Source of the DNA: Baylisascaris procyonis
Taxonomy: Eukaryota > Nematoda > Chromadorea > Rhabditida > Ascarididae
Assembly (NCBI GenBank): GCA_037389465.1
Contig: JAZARR010000032.1
Location: 744,001-808,000, forward strand
Direction: 5' to 3'
DNA: 64,000 bases
Below the pieces are notes generated by a model. It did not search any database. It was not told where the DNA came from and saw nothing but the letters and a program-made list of their open reading frames with translations. A program made the position numbers and the translations under genes. Shown piece by piece: positions 25,385 to 38,085 of this stretch (positions are counted from its first letter, which is position 1; every line of letters begins with the position of its first letter).

Positions 25385-26506
25385 AAATAGGTTTGCTGTC
25401 TCGTTTTGAAAATTGTTTTGAAATCGTACATTAACTTCGAGCCGATTCTCCAACAACGATGAGAGGGTACAGTTTATGATTGAGGCTAGGAACTTTGCAA
25501 AATGAGCAATGATAAAATGCTTTACAATGCGTTTTTTTTGTACAGCGCTTCCATCTCATTGATCGCTTAGATTACAATCATTTGAGTTTCACTGCTAGAT
25601 GATAGAATTTACTTTATGCTTCTATCTGTTTTATTTTTATTTAGGCTTCTATTTATTTTTATCATTCATTTTATTCTATTTTTTTTTCATTTTGTTTTCT
25701 GCTGTATCCTTTGAAGGTGAATTAACCGGTACCTGCTATATCGTGCATGCCTATCGTTTAGAAACTCTCTTTTAATATCTCTTTTGCGAATTTTCTACAT
25801 TTTCAAAAATTTTCCATTATTTTGCGCGTTTTCTTTTGGTTTCTCCTGGTTCTCGTCATGCGTCGGTTCGTTTTTTTTTTTCGCTCTTACTTATGTTTTT
25901 CATCTTATCATATTCCGTTTTTTGTTCACCAAATAACGGTCGTTGGGTTGTCAGCATTTTCTCTTCATCACTCTTTAAATTATTTTCTGTTGTGCACTTG
26001 CTTATATCTCTATTTTGGCGGCCCGATCATATAGATGCTGAATTAGCATCTAACCGCTTGAGTCGTTCACTCACGTTTATCACCCGATGCGTTCATTCGT
26101 TCATTGCTAGGCCAAGCAGTTGTTTATTCGATATCAATTCCATCAGACCTACACGCTTTTTGGCCAATTATTTGCACTCTGAGTAAGCATTCGAACGATG
26201 GAGTTATCCACTTTATTGCAATTCCAGCAAGATCTCTGTGCTTATTTAGGTCTTATCCGAACTCATTTATTTTCCTGGTCAACCACGTCAGGAAATTTGC
26301 ATATTTGAAAATTCATTGTATGACTTTGTTACCTCCGTTCGTTTTTGTTTTATGCGTCCATGATAACAAGTAACAGGGATATTGTAAAGGAATTTTCATC
26401 TTACTTCATATGGAATATCTACTATTAACAGTTGATTTTATTTTCATATTGAACGGTGAACATTAGAAAAAAACCTTTTGTTTGAATTTTATCTCTAATC
26501 ATTGCT

Positions 26507-26554
26507 GATTGCTTATCACTAATATTTAGTGATTGCTTATCACTAATATTTAGT
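26507..26554. repeat. 24-bp tandem duplication containing a palindrome
   Basis: The unit GATTGCTTATCACTAATATT (plus TAGT) occurs twice in direct succession. Each copy spans the perfect palindrome CACTAATATTTAGTG less its central base, so each can form a small hairpin. Confidence 0.85.
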
Positions 26555-26691
26555 GATTATATTTTCTTTTCCATAAAAAATTTTCGATTGCTCTTCGCTT
26601 CGTTTAGTTTTATAAATGCGAAAACGATCACTAAAATAACTGAAATTTCTTTGCATTTCAGCAGTTTATACGTTTTATTGAACGTTGTGTA

Positions 26692-29600
26692 ATGCTGCTC
26701 ATTATTGCATTTCTTCTATTGGTTTTTACGTTATTATTGTGGAAATGGCTTGATATCACATGCGTTGACAGTCTCAAGAAAATCGCGAAAGATGTGCTCG
26801 CATCAAGGGAAAAACATTTCCTTTGCAATCTCTTTCAGGTAGTATTTTTATGTTTCTTTTTTTTTATATTTTTGTTTTTTTTTCTATTTTTTAATATTTC
26901 TTCTTTATTTTTATGTTTTTTCTATTTTTTTAATTCATTATTGTAAGTGCAACTGCTGTAGCACATGAAGAAACTCATCGAGGTAAAGAAGCTCGTTTAT
27001 TATGAGCAACAACACTACGAGAAGATAAGAAGCGCACATACTGCTTAGCAAGGAAGGTAGCAGCCTGTTTATGTCGTCGGCTGTTTGCAAAAAAAAAAAG
27101 AAAAATACTGCTTATAGACATTTATTATGTCATTCGGAATATATAGACAAAGTGCTAATGTAGTTTCCAAAATAATTTGAATGATTAAAATATAAGTAAA
27201 ATATTTTTTTAAAAGTTGACTTTTCTTCTTTAAATGATTTGGAGAAGTGCATTTTTCTCTGAATAAATAATATTCGGTTTCTTTCGGTTTGATTTTTTTG
27301 TCGTTTTTTCTTGAATTCTTGATTGATTTTCTTCGAACAAACTTCATCGGTTTTTTTTTGGCTGAAGTTTTCGATCATGAAGTTTCGTTGCTAAAAATTT
27401 TAACACTGTGGTGCAATACTATTTCGAGATTCCCTCCACTCTTTGTGAGCGAATTTCGGATCATTGAATCTCATGACGTCATCGGTTTCACGTTATATTG
27501 GAAAACTGGGCAATCGTTGTTTGAAAGATATAAACGGTTAATGAAAAAAAAATTCATATTTTCTTTGCGTCAGAAAATTTTTAGAATTTTATGATAGATT
27601 TAAAGTTTTATCGTAATTGAAACTGTTTTTTTTTTAGGTAGACGAAAACTCAAAACGTCATGGTGGTGAGCTAGTAGCAGCTGTTTTAAAGGTAAACATT
27701 CTTAAAGATTACTTACGAACGATTCAATCAATAAAGCTGTTTTTTTTTCAGTTTTTAAGTGTAATTCTGCAATAGATCCCTCAACATTTATGAGGATACA
27801 AAGAGTATGTGGAGCTTCATATCCGATGAACTTAAAACTCTGACTATTTGTAACGTTAGGAAATATGATGATAATTGAGTTAAGTCGAGTAAGTAGATAG
27901 GAGTTTTGTCTATTTAAAATAATGACAGAAGTTTTTAAAAAGTTGAGAGAACATTGGTAGATTTTTTAGGGATTATAAGTGATATGGCAGTTTTAGATTG
28001 CATCTTATGAATGGTTTTTTCTTTGATTTTCATTGTTCAAAGTGCGCAAATTTTTACCCATACGTTTTCATTAACTGTGGCGGAAATATGCGCCATTATA
28101 AGAAGTAGAAAAGGCGATTTTCGGTCTACGCTGTGAAGTGCTGCTAGAATTGGTCTCCAGAGGAGGTGCAAAATATAAGCAAAGTACCGTTTATGATTAT
28201 GACGTTGTGAATATTAGACAAAACGATGGCCTTGCGTTATGCAATCAACACCTTTCTAAAAGCAAATTCCCAACGCAGTTTCCAGATTATTTTCAAGTAT
28301 TTTGAAGTTATCAAAAAATAGTATTTTTCCTTGCATATTAATATAGTTTTATTTATATTGGTGGAATTTTTTATCGTGTGCGGCAAAAAGTTGAAATAAT
28401 TTCTCTAAAATTTCGAAAAATGGTTATAGACACAACGTTGACTGCGTTGAATGGGTGAGCATGGATAGCCAACTATCCAAATTTTCGATGAAATCTTTCG
28501 AAATTTTCGGTGAACACAATAGTTACTTTGCAGACACAGCTAGCTAACAAATGGGAATTGGCAAATTCATTTCTCACACATCATAGAACGGGTATTTTTC
28601 CCAATATTGGGAGCAACTTCCGCCATAACTAACATACCCTGCATGGTGATAGCCTTTAAAATTCATATTATAAGCTAAACTTTGAAGGCTAAACTTTCGC
28701 AACGATTTCCTTCAGTACATTCGGCATACATTACGAGCGCAAAAGAAAAAAAAAACAAACTCGAAGACATCGATGGCACTAAGTCGCTTTTGCATTGTTG
28801 AATTTTCTATGATATATCCGTTCCAATTTATGCCGAATTCATTGTTGAAAGGTAGCATTATTAAGGCTCTCTCCACACCCTTCTTCCTATCCTCCTGTGT
28901 CCATGACCGCGTCATAAAAACTTATAATGTTCTATTGTTTGTTTAAAAAAAATCGCTATCCTTTCCCTCATAATTTAAGTTGAAATTGTTACATTGCTTG
29001 ACTCGCTCTCAAGCTTGTTGTAACATATAGTAACGTTTCGAATTTTATTTTTCTTCAATGTCTTTTATTATAATTTGCGGTAATTTTTCATTGATATTTT
29101 TAAATTCCAATTTAGGCTCATGGAGTGAAAGAGATATTCACGTTATGTGGTGGTCATATTTCGCCTATCTTAGTTGCAGCCGAAAATATCGGTATACGTA
29201 TCATTGATACGAGGCATGAGGTGAATGCAGTGTTCGCAGCGGATGCTGTTGCTAGACTTCGACAGGGTATTGGAGTTGCTGCCGTTACTGCAGGACCTGG
29301 TAGGTGCTATTTTGATGCTGTAGTTAAGTTGACGAAGTAAAATATAAACCGGCCGCGAAATGGAAGGTATTTCATTTCAGTGCAATATGTTTTCTATGTA
29401 TTTCTTCATTATCATTTCTAGATGAAGGATAATTTGCACCAAGCTGGTTTTATTTTTTACTATACCGATTTTCACTTTCCAAAGTGCTGAGTTTTTTTTT
29501 TCTGTCGGTAATTTTTCACCAACTAAATGCATATGTAACGGGGCAGGAATTGAACCCAACCAGTTAAACTTTTGACCAAGAATGAATTTGCGGTGCTTTA

Positions 29601-32600
29601 AAGTGAAATCTGTACTTATTTGAAATTTTGTTTTTTAGGAGTGACAAACACAATAACGGCCCTAAAGAATGCACAGATAGCCGAATCGCCGGTGCTTTTG
29701 ATCGGAGGCGCAGCGCCGACGTTATTGAAAAATCGTGGAGCACTTCAGGCAATTTACTCAAATCATTTAGATTCCGCGTAAAACTGGTAAGATTATCGTG
29801 ACAGTAAATTCGAGTGATCGGAACCGTTATTCAGATGTTTTGTTTAAACACTTTTAAATATTATAGCTATCAACTCTACACTTAAGCGTTTTATCCTGTT
29901 TGTTTTTATTAGCAATATCTAATTTGTTGAATAGTTGTGCTCATTCTACTTCTTATATGGCATTGTAAATTTCCCTACGTTCTTTTCTGGTGATTACAAC
30001 AAAGGTTTCCAGTGATAGTCGTAAAACATCTTTGAATTTTTGCGTATTAAAATTCTAGATCAAATTTATATAGTCAGGTGATCAATGATTTTATTTGGTA
30101 TAAACTATAGTATGCGCATAGTCGGCCTAATATGACGAGACTACATTGCAAGGTGAGAGTGGTTATCGTAAAGGCAATAACGCTGTTAATAAATATATGA
30201 GGTTGGTACGAGTGGGAATTGACGTATATTGGCAATTCACCCCAAGTTGTACGGTAGCATGCGGTATTCCATAAAGGGAGCAATTGAAACTTTTGCAGGA
30301 TATCGATCAAATTGTGCTCTTCCGTTCGTTGTGTAAGTATGTTGCACGTGTGACACGTTTGCGTGATATAGTACCAACGATGCGTGCAGCGATATGTGCA
30401 GCACAGAGCGGTACGCCTGGACCTGTTTTTGTGGAATTTCCTGTTGACGTTCTCTATCCTTATCAGCTGGTTGCCAAAGAAGCTGGCTTGATGCAAAAAC
30501 CGAAAAATTGGAGACAGGTGAACTTAATTTGCCATTTAGAATGGCTGATTGATCAGTTGGTGCATCAAGAAGTTCATAAAGAAGGAAAAAGAATAACTGG
30601 TTGAAGTAGAGTGACATATCCAGAGAACGATGAATTTTTAAGATATTTGTGTAATTCAACTACTTGTTGCTGTTTGACCGTGCAAAAATGTTAGGGAGCA
30701 TCAGTTTGTACAACTTGAGGACTTACATTGAGTTGATGACGTTAATTTGTTGGCCTGCGCGTCGTCGTGAACATGACGTAAATGACGGACTGTGCATAGC
30801 AATACAGGAATGGCAGAAGAGGGCCCATGATAGTTTTCATCGTTATATAGTGAAGTGGATGAGAAGAAAAATGGAGAAGTGGTCGAAAGTATATGAGAAA
30901 AGGAAGTATGAGTTCTTGGGCAAACGTTTATCTCATATTCAGGGTTTTTCGATAAACGTTAGGACATGTTTGGAGTCTTATTTTTGATTCGATTGTCCTG
31001 GTGAACGCTTAAGGCTCCTTCTATTTTTAGTCTGATAGCGATCAGCCACAGTATTTGCCTTGATTGTACGAACTGAATTTATGTATGTTTTTCGCTTCGG
31101 TTGTGAAGCGAAAATGTTAAAAATATTAGTTCCTTTATGTGAAACTAATTTTGGATGAATTCTAATCCAAAATATCATCAATAAAACCTGCTGGAGAAAG
31201 AAATACGCTACTCTTTGATATTTACAAGCATGGAAGACTGCCTTTTGCTACGGAATAGCAGTTTTAAAATCCTTTGCTTCTATTATGGATTAACATTGGC
31301 TGTGATCTCCTCTGCAGTGATTTGAAAGTATTTGCTTTTACTCATCCACACTCCAACAACCATTAGTCACTTGAATGTCACCAAACTTCTCAAAGAATGA
31401 TAGTTTTTGGTGAAATTTTTTCGTTTCTGTTTCAGAATTTAATCAATTTATATCTGAGGGCATATATTTCACGTCAATTTGGTGACGCATGGAGAGAACG
31501 CGATATGACACCACTTCCTATCAATATCCCATTACCGAACGAGCAAGACATAAACAAACTTGCGAAAATTGTTTCAAACGCTCAGCGACCTTTAATGCTT
31601 ATTGGAAGTCAAGCCACATTACCACCAGTTAAGGCCAATGAACTACGTAAAATTGTTGAGGTATTTTTTTATATCTTTTATGTTTCAACGACTACCTTAT
31701 TGTTACTGTTTAATGCCCAATTTTAGGCTGATATGACAGCATTCGTTATAGGTTGACCACTGCCCTTTATTGGACGTACTAGTAACGCCCCTCGCATAGA
31801 CCTGTTTTGTCATCTTTTTTGTTCTTCCCTTATGTTCTCTCGTTGAGTGCTAATCCAGTGCATTCATTGAAAACTTCATTTTCTGTTAAGCAGAATCCTG
31901 CAATCAAGAGATTCTATGCTCAAGTCAATTAAAATTCAGAAATTATCGATTCCGGTATATTTGGGTGGCATGGCTCGTGGTCTTTTGGGTAAGGAAAGCG
32001 CAATCCAGATGAGGCAAAATCGAAAAGAGGCTCTCAAGGAAGCCGATGTCATCATTCTAGCCGGTTAGTCAAGCTTTTGAACCTCATTGCAGATCAGTTT
32101 AGATTGTCTAAAATTGCATTCATAGATTGCTATCCTTTCGGTTTTCATCGGCTTTCTAAGTTTGCCTTTGCAGGGCTCATTGTAGTCGCATTACGCTTCC
32201 GTATGCGTTTTGCACATCTGTTCTTGTCTGTAATAGTTTCATCCCAGAAACCTCGGAAATTATATATGATAGCGCAATCAACTATTTGACGTTCAAGTTG
32301 ATCCACTGGTATCGAAAAGAGTTCTAGACAGTTTAAGGCGTCCTAAAATTTTCACGCATTTTCAACCATTCTAATGTCCTTTTGAAATTTGTTGAATCAT
32401 GGGAGGAATAATGTTTTGTAGTGGATTTATATAGGCGATGGGATGAGATGAAAATATGGGGACATGCTCTATATTTTGATTTTTATTAATAATCTCTGAA
32501 AGTGGTTGGTTGAATGAGTGGATTCATAATTCTGTTTGCCAATTAATTTGTAAATCAAATAGAGGCACTCTAATTGATCAAAAGTTGATATCCCAGTGCA

Positions 32601-35128
32601 AATTTTGGCTTTAATGTCTAGGTGTCGTGATTCGTTTTTTCGTTTAGTTCGTCAAATTGTGTCTACGCAGACACCGTCATGACCATTCCTTCGCATTGTG
32701 TCCAAATGACATTAAATTCACATCAGTCGGGAGCGTAATTGATGCGTTAGCCCATTTTTCATTGATTTGTTCTTACAAATAAAGTGCTTTACTCATTTTG
32801 ATTTTTTCTTTTTCTTTTGGTAAAAAATTTTTTGTTTTTTTTCTTTTAAATTTATTTCGCCTTATTTGAAGGACGGCATAATGTTTGACTCTTTTTCTTT
32901 CTTTACTTTTCAAATATGTAAATTCCCATTTTCAAACCATTCGGACGCCTTCACCGCTTATTAATGCATACGTAATCTTTCTCTAGACATTCTATGCCTT
33001 CGAGTTGTCTAAGTTAGTCGAGAGATTTATGCAGTGTTGGAAAGTAGGAGGAGGAAAAAGGGCGATTTTCATTTGTACCTATTTGCCAAACCTATTTAAG
33101 ATTCACTGATCATTTACAGGTACGTTGTGCGATTTTCGCCTTTCTTATGGACGTGTGCTTCCATCGACAGCGAAAATTGTGTCGATAAATCGAAATCTTT
33201 CACAGGCGAGAAAGAACGAAGGGGTTTTTTGGAAGGCAAGCCTTGTTATTCAGGCGGATATTGCTTCTACGCTGGAGCGCCTTGGCGAGCATCTCGCCAA
33301 GAGTGACTATAAGGTAAATAACTTAAATTCCACTTTCTTCTCTATTCAACCTGTCATTGTAGAATAATTCATTGCTTCCATTGCTATTAGTTGTTCTTAT
33401 TCTGGTTTGTCGGAACGATTTTAGAAGTTGGATAACTCTGCCTACATCGTATTCATTGCTCGGGACAAAAAGCCTATTTTTCTTCGTCGCATTCCACTAA
33501 TCGCCCGAATACTCATTTTCATTTTGTTACGGTGAATAGCGCTTTTCTTAGCAAATTATGTGTAAAAAAGCGCATCTATATTTAGAGTTTGTTTAGATGA
33601 ATCATAGAGTTCTTTTTCCTAGTAACCTTTTTAGTTCGTTTTCTGTCGTTCACTTTTTGAAATGTCACCAATTTTGCATTATTTATATATTGATATTGTC
33701 ACTTATAGATGCATCCTGTCTTAGAAGGATTTCATACTTTCTAGTCGTTTTAGCATAGCCGTTTAGGTGGCAAATTTATGAGGCGCTTCAAGCTGTTTTC
33801 GCTTATGACGAACTTGGAATTTTTCTTGCTTCTTTAAGTACTGTGAAATACGTGCGAGGTGATAACTAGAAAACCACATTCGGCCGAATTTTTGGGCAAG
33901 ATAACATTGGAAGATGTTATGTAGCATTGCAAAGCGTAGAGATATATGTTTGCGGATGCGTTTTGCAGACTTCTGCCAAGGGTCGATCAATCGTGTTTTT
34001 TGCAGAAATGTGAATGAAGTTGACCGCATCACATAAGTTTAAGGCTGCCCCATCAGAATGGCTTTCGGCGTTGTCTGAGCGGGAGCATACGAAGAACATC
34101 GCCAACGAGAGGAAGGCAATGGAAAGACTTGTAGATGGAAATCTCAATCCTCTTCGTGTTCTTTCTTTACTCGACAAGGTTTTTTTTTTGCTTCTGTCAA
34201 AAGCTGTTAGGTAAACTGGTTATTGGCAAAGCGTTGGCTGTCGTGTCAGGATTTCCGCTTTTTGCCTTTCTAAATTTAATGTCGAAGAAAAGCCATCAGC
34301 GGTATTGCCTGAATCTATGTGAGCCAATCACTGCAAGGTTTTGTTGCTGGCAGTGACTAGGGAAAGGAAGGGAGGGGAGGGGAGGACGGGGCTTTTGGAA
34401 GGAAAACTGTACAAATCGTTCACACTGAATAAATTGGCGTTATGAATTTTACGTGTTGAAGTTTGAACCATTGAATCCCTCACATATATTCTTTTCATAG
34501 GAGTGTTTTTTAGAACGAAGGAACGTTTTTTCGACTCGCAATGAGCTGTTCTTTTCAGCAACCTTTATTTCCTTATCGATTACCGTTTTCTTTGTTGCAC
34601 CAATTGGAATATTGATTATATCACTGACTGAGTTATGGCTGGTTGACTGTTTTTCTCATTCGTAAACATGTCGCTCCGAATATCGCCGTTTGCTGTAGTC
34701 TGAATCGACAGCGTAATCTATTGATTCTTTTTTGAATTGAAACATAGTCATCGCAGATCACATAAATAGAAATTGTCATTGATGCGTTTATTGGATTGAT
34801 CCGATTTTTTATCGACATTACTCAATTTAAAATAATGATTTCAATTATTTTATTCCATACGCCATGAGGGAAACTTCTTACATGATGCGTAGATGGTGTC
34901 ACCTATGTTACCTGTACTAAATGTCTTGAATATTGGGAGGAAGAAATATAACTTAGGTAACTGCAAGTTTAGGTGTTACCAGACGATGCTATGCTTATTG
35001 CGGATGGCGGAGATTTTGTTGGAAGTGCAGCCTATATAGTACGACCTCGAGGACCATTGCAGTGGCTTGATCCAGGTGCGTTTGGCACACTCGGTGTTGG
35101 AGGCGGCTTTGCGATTGGTGCTAAAGTG
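26692..35128 (+). CDS. ILVBL: ILVBL/HACL2-like thiamine-diphosphate enzyme (2-hydroxyacyl-CoA lyase 2), first ten exons
   Basis: Exons 26692-26838, 27638-27691, 29116-29299, 29639-29748, 30299-30517, 31436-31660, 31940-32063, 33120-33313, 34044-34178 and 34973-35128 join in phase to about 516 residues (human ILVBL is 632). Residues 2-20 form a hydrophobic anchor, as in the ER-membrane human enzyme. The N-terminal ThDP domain has [24 protein letters not shown] (catalytic Glu at about 102) and [27 protein letters not shown] ends that domain. The central domain has [17 protein letters not shown] and [11 protein letters not shown]. The last exon has [12 protein letters not shown] and [14 protein letters not shown]. 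Human HACL2 cleaves 2-hydroxyacyl-CoA in phytosphingosine breakdown; assigning that role here is inference. The GDG...N motif that binds Mg-ThDP is not in the window. The exon 4 donor is GC (CAG|GCAATT). Exon 9 has an AAG acceptor and could start at 34038 instead. Confidence 0.9.
28102..28305 (+). pseudogene. Coding-like 67-codon frame inside ILVBL intron 2
   Basis: Open from after TAA (28099-28101) to TGA (28303-28305) with protein-like composition, for example [20 protein letters not shown] and [20 protein letters not shown]. It has no ATG start, no matching exons and no recognised family. It lies in an intron on the same strand. Either a relic of an inserted gene or transposon, or chance. 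Confidence 0.3.
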
Positions 35129-35460
35129 GTTCGTTCTTTTCCAGTAATAGTAGTATTAGTAGATACATCGCTACACACGATAGGAGTAGAGGTTCGCCGA
35201 TGCAGTGGATAGAAAGAAGTGTATCATATAGCAATCATGAGAGACTTTAACGAATACATCACACATATGTCAGTATATAGGAAGTATAATGGAACATTTG
35301 TCACTTGAAAAGAATAATAATGCATAGAAATATAAGAAAAAAGAAAAAATTTATTAAGTGTTGCTATGTTCATGCACTCTTTTGGAGAAGTTTTGTGGTT
35401 TTTGTATCACTTTCTTTTATCTGTTTAGGTAAAACTAGGCTTTTATGCGATTCACACGGT
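35129..35460. other. Sequence after the last visible ILVBL exon
   Basis: Starts with the donor GTTCGT, also used in PRCC exon 5. The frame continues a further 28 codons without family similarity and then stops, so this is read as intron. No further lyase exon is seen before the minisatellite. Confidence 0.6.
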
Positions 35461-37977
35461 TACCATGGGAGATCGAAATTAGTAGTGGGTCAAATATCAG
35501 TAGTAGATCGAACCACGGTCCATCAAATACCCGTGGAAGGTCAAAGTTGGTAGATCAAGTATCAGTGGTAGGTCAAATAGCAGTGGTAGACCAATCCGTG
35601 ACAGGTAGATCAAACATCAGTGATAGGTCAAACCACGGCAGATAAGCTATTAGTAGCAGATCAGATATCGGTAGCAGATCAAACCGTGGTTTTCGAATAC
35701 CCGTGGTAGATCAAATATCAGTGCTAGGTCAAATAGCAGTGATAGATCAGTCTATAACGGGTAGATCAAAAATCAGTGCTGGGTCAAACCAGGGCAGATC
35801 AAGCCAAGTGGTAGGTCAGATACCAGTCATAGATCAGGCGATGCTAGATCGAATATCACTTGTAGATCAAACATCAGCAGTAGATCGGACCGTGGTAGAT
35901 CAAATGCCAGTGGTAGATCAAGTATCAGAGGTAGATCAAATGCCAGTGGTAGATCAAATATCAGTGGCAGATCAAACCATGGTAGATCAAATATCGGAGG
36001 TAGATCAAACCATGGTAGATCAAATATCAGTGGTAGATCAAATATCAGAGGTAGATCAAACCATGGTAGATCAAATATCAGAGGTAGATCAAACCATGGT
36101 AGATCAAATATCAGAGGTAGATCAAACCATGGTAGATCAAATATCAGAGGTAGATCAAACCATGGTAGATCAAATATCAGAGGTAGATCAAACCATGGTA
36201 GATCAAATATCAGAGGTAGATCAAATATCAGAGGTAGATCAAACCATGGTAGATCAAATATCAGAGGTAGATCAAATATCAGAGGTAGATCAAACCATGG
36301 TAGATCAAATATCAGAGGTAGATCAAATATCAGAGGTAGATCAAATATCAGAGGTAGATCAAATATCAGAGGTAGATCAAACCATGGTAGATCAAATATC
36401 AGAGGTAGATCAAATATCAGAGGTAGATCAAACCATGGTAGATCAAATATCAGAGGTAGATCAAACCATGGTAGATCAAATATCAGAGGTAGATCAAATA
36501 TCAGAGGTAGATCAAACCATGGTAGATCAAATATCAGAGGTAGATCAAACCATGGTAGATCAAATATCAGAGGTAGATCAAACCATTGTAGATCAAATAT
36601 CGTAGGTAGATCAAACCATGGTAGATCAAATATCAGAGGTAGATCAAACCATGGTAGATCAAATATCAGAGGTAGATCAAATATCAGAGGTAGATCAAAC
36701 CATGGTAGATCAAATATCAGAGGTAGATCAAATATCAGAGGTAGATCAAACCATGGTAGATCAAATATCAGAGGTAGATCAAACCATGGTAGATCAAATA
36801 TCAGAGGTAGATCAAATATCAGAGGTAGATCAAACCATGGTAGATCAAATATCAGAGGTAGATCAAACCATGGTAGATCAAATATCAGAGGTAGATCAAA
36901 CCATTGTAGATCAAATATCGTAGGTAGATCAAACCATGGTAGATCAAATATCAGAGGTAGATCAAACCATGGTAGATCAAATATCAGAGGTAGATCAAAT
37001 ATCAGAGGTAGATCAAACCATGGTAGATCAAATATCAGAGGTAGATCAAATATCAGAGGTAGATCAAACCATGGTAGATCAAATATCAGAGGTAGATCAA
37101 ATATCAGAGGTAGATCAAACCATGGTAGATCAAATATCAGAGGTAGATCAAACCATGGTAGATCAAATATCAGAGGTAGATCAAACCATGGTAGATCAAA
37201 TATCAGAGGTAGATCAAATATCAGAGGTAGATCAAATATCAGAGGTAGATCAAACCATGGTAGATCAAATATCAGAGGTAGATCAAATATCAGAGGTAGA
37301 TCAAACCATGGTAGATCAAATATCAGAGGTAGATCAAACCATGGTAGATCAAATATCAGAGGTAGATCAAATATCAGAGGTAGATCAAACCATGGTAGAT
37401 CAAATATCAGAGGTAGATCAAACCATGGTAGATCAAATATCAGAGGTAGATCAAATATCAGAGGTAGATCAAACCATGGTAGATCAAATATCAGAGGTAG
37501 ATCAAACCATGGTAGATCAAATATCAGAGGTAGATCAAATATCAGAGGTAGATCAAATATCAGAGGTAGATCAAACCATGGTAGATCAAATATCAGAGGT
37601 AGATCAAATATCAGAGGTAGATCAAACCATGGTAGATCAAATATCAGAGGTAGATCAAACCATGGTAGATCAAATATCAGAGGTAGATCAAACCATGGTA
37701 GATCAAATATCAGAGGTAGATCAAACCATGGTAGATCAAATATCAGAGGTAGATCAAATATCAGAGGTAGATCAAACCATGGTAGATCAAATATCGGAGG
37801 TAGATCAAATATCAGAGGTAGATCAAACCATGGTAGATGAAATATCAGAGGTAGATCAAACTATGGTAGATCAAATATCAGAGGTAGATCAAATATCAGA
37901 GGTAGATCAAACACCAGTGGCAGATCAAACTACGGTACGAAATACCAGTAGTATGTTAAACCATGGCAGATCATGCG
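35461..37977. repeat. Minisatellite of 15-bp and 18-bp words
   Basis: Made of two words, GTAGATCAAACCATG (15 bp) and GTAGATCAAATATCAGAG (18 bp), mixed as 15-18 and 18-18 steps. The left edge (35461-35990) and the last 70 bases are diverged copies, while 35990-37910 is nearly uniform, as expected if unequal exchange homogenises the centre. Both words are multiples of three, so two forward frames stay open for long distances: one reads VDQTM/VDQISE, the other RSNHG/RSNIRG. The first frame is stopped at 36603-36605 and 36921-36923 by the same TAG variant. Considered non-coding. Confidence 0.95.
36288..36923. repeat. 318-bp internal duplication in the minisatellite
   Basis: 36288-36605 and 36606-36923 have the same order of 15- and 18-bp words, including the rare CCATTGTAG and ATCGTAG variants at the end of each. 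This marks a recent duplication of a block of words. Confidence 0.75.
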
Positions 37978-37984
37978 ATAGCTA

Positions 37985-38085
37985 GGTTCGATCTACCGTG
38001 GTTCAAGCTACTGCTGATATTTCGTCTAACGTGGTCTCACCCGCCGCTAATATCTCATCTACCATGGTATGACCAACCGTTAACC
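37985..38085 (-). repeat. Diverged minisatellite copies in inverted orientation
   Basis: On the minus strand this reads ACCATGGTAGATGAGATATT, then further on CGAAATATCAGCAGTAG and ACCACGGTAGATCGAACC, which are the minisatellite words. The array direction therefore flips just after 37980. Confidence 0.7.

Larger units (their letters stand above)
23014..26691. other. Intergenic region between rpl-31 and the ILVBL-like gene
   Basis: About 3.7 kb of AT-rich DNA with no supported gene. Contains a short duplication at 24430-24475 (GCGGTGGTGTTGATTTT twice), interrupted G runs at 25205-25224, a T14-G14 block at 25357-25384, and a 24-bp duplication at 26507-26554. Frames of 60-116 codons present here lack recognisable motifs. 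Confidence 0.6.

Noticed and set aside
30664..30987. 107-codon frame in ILVBL intron 5
   Set aside because: Basic and aromatic composition but no recognisable motif or splice partner. Kept as intronic sequence.
31727..31760. Possible extra ILVBL exon starting after TTTTAG at 31726
   Set aside because: It stops almost at once (TGA), and exon 6 joins in phase and in family order directly to 31940.
35461..37977. CRISPR-like array
   Set aside because: The repeats are contiguous words with no unique spacers, and the setting is eukaryotic.
35703..37985. Minisatellite as a protein-coding gene
   Set aside because: Word lengths are multiples of three, so open frames are expected. Two in-frame TAGs and diverged edges argue against coding. 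Kept only as a finding.
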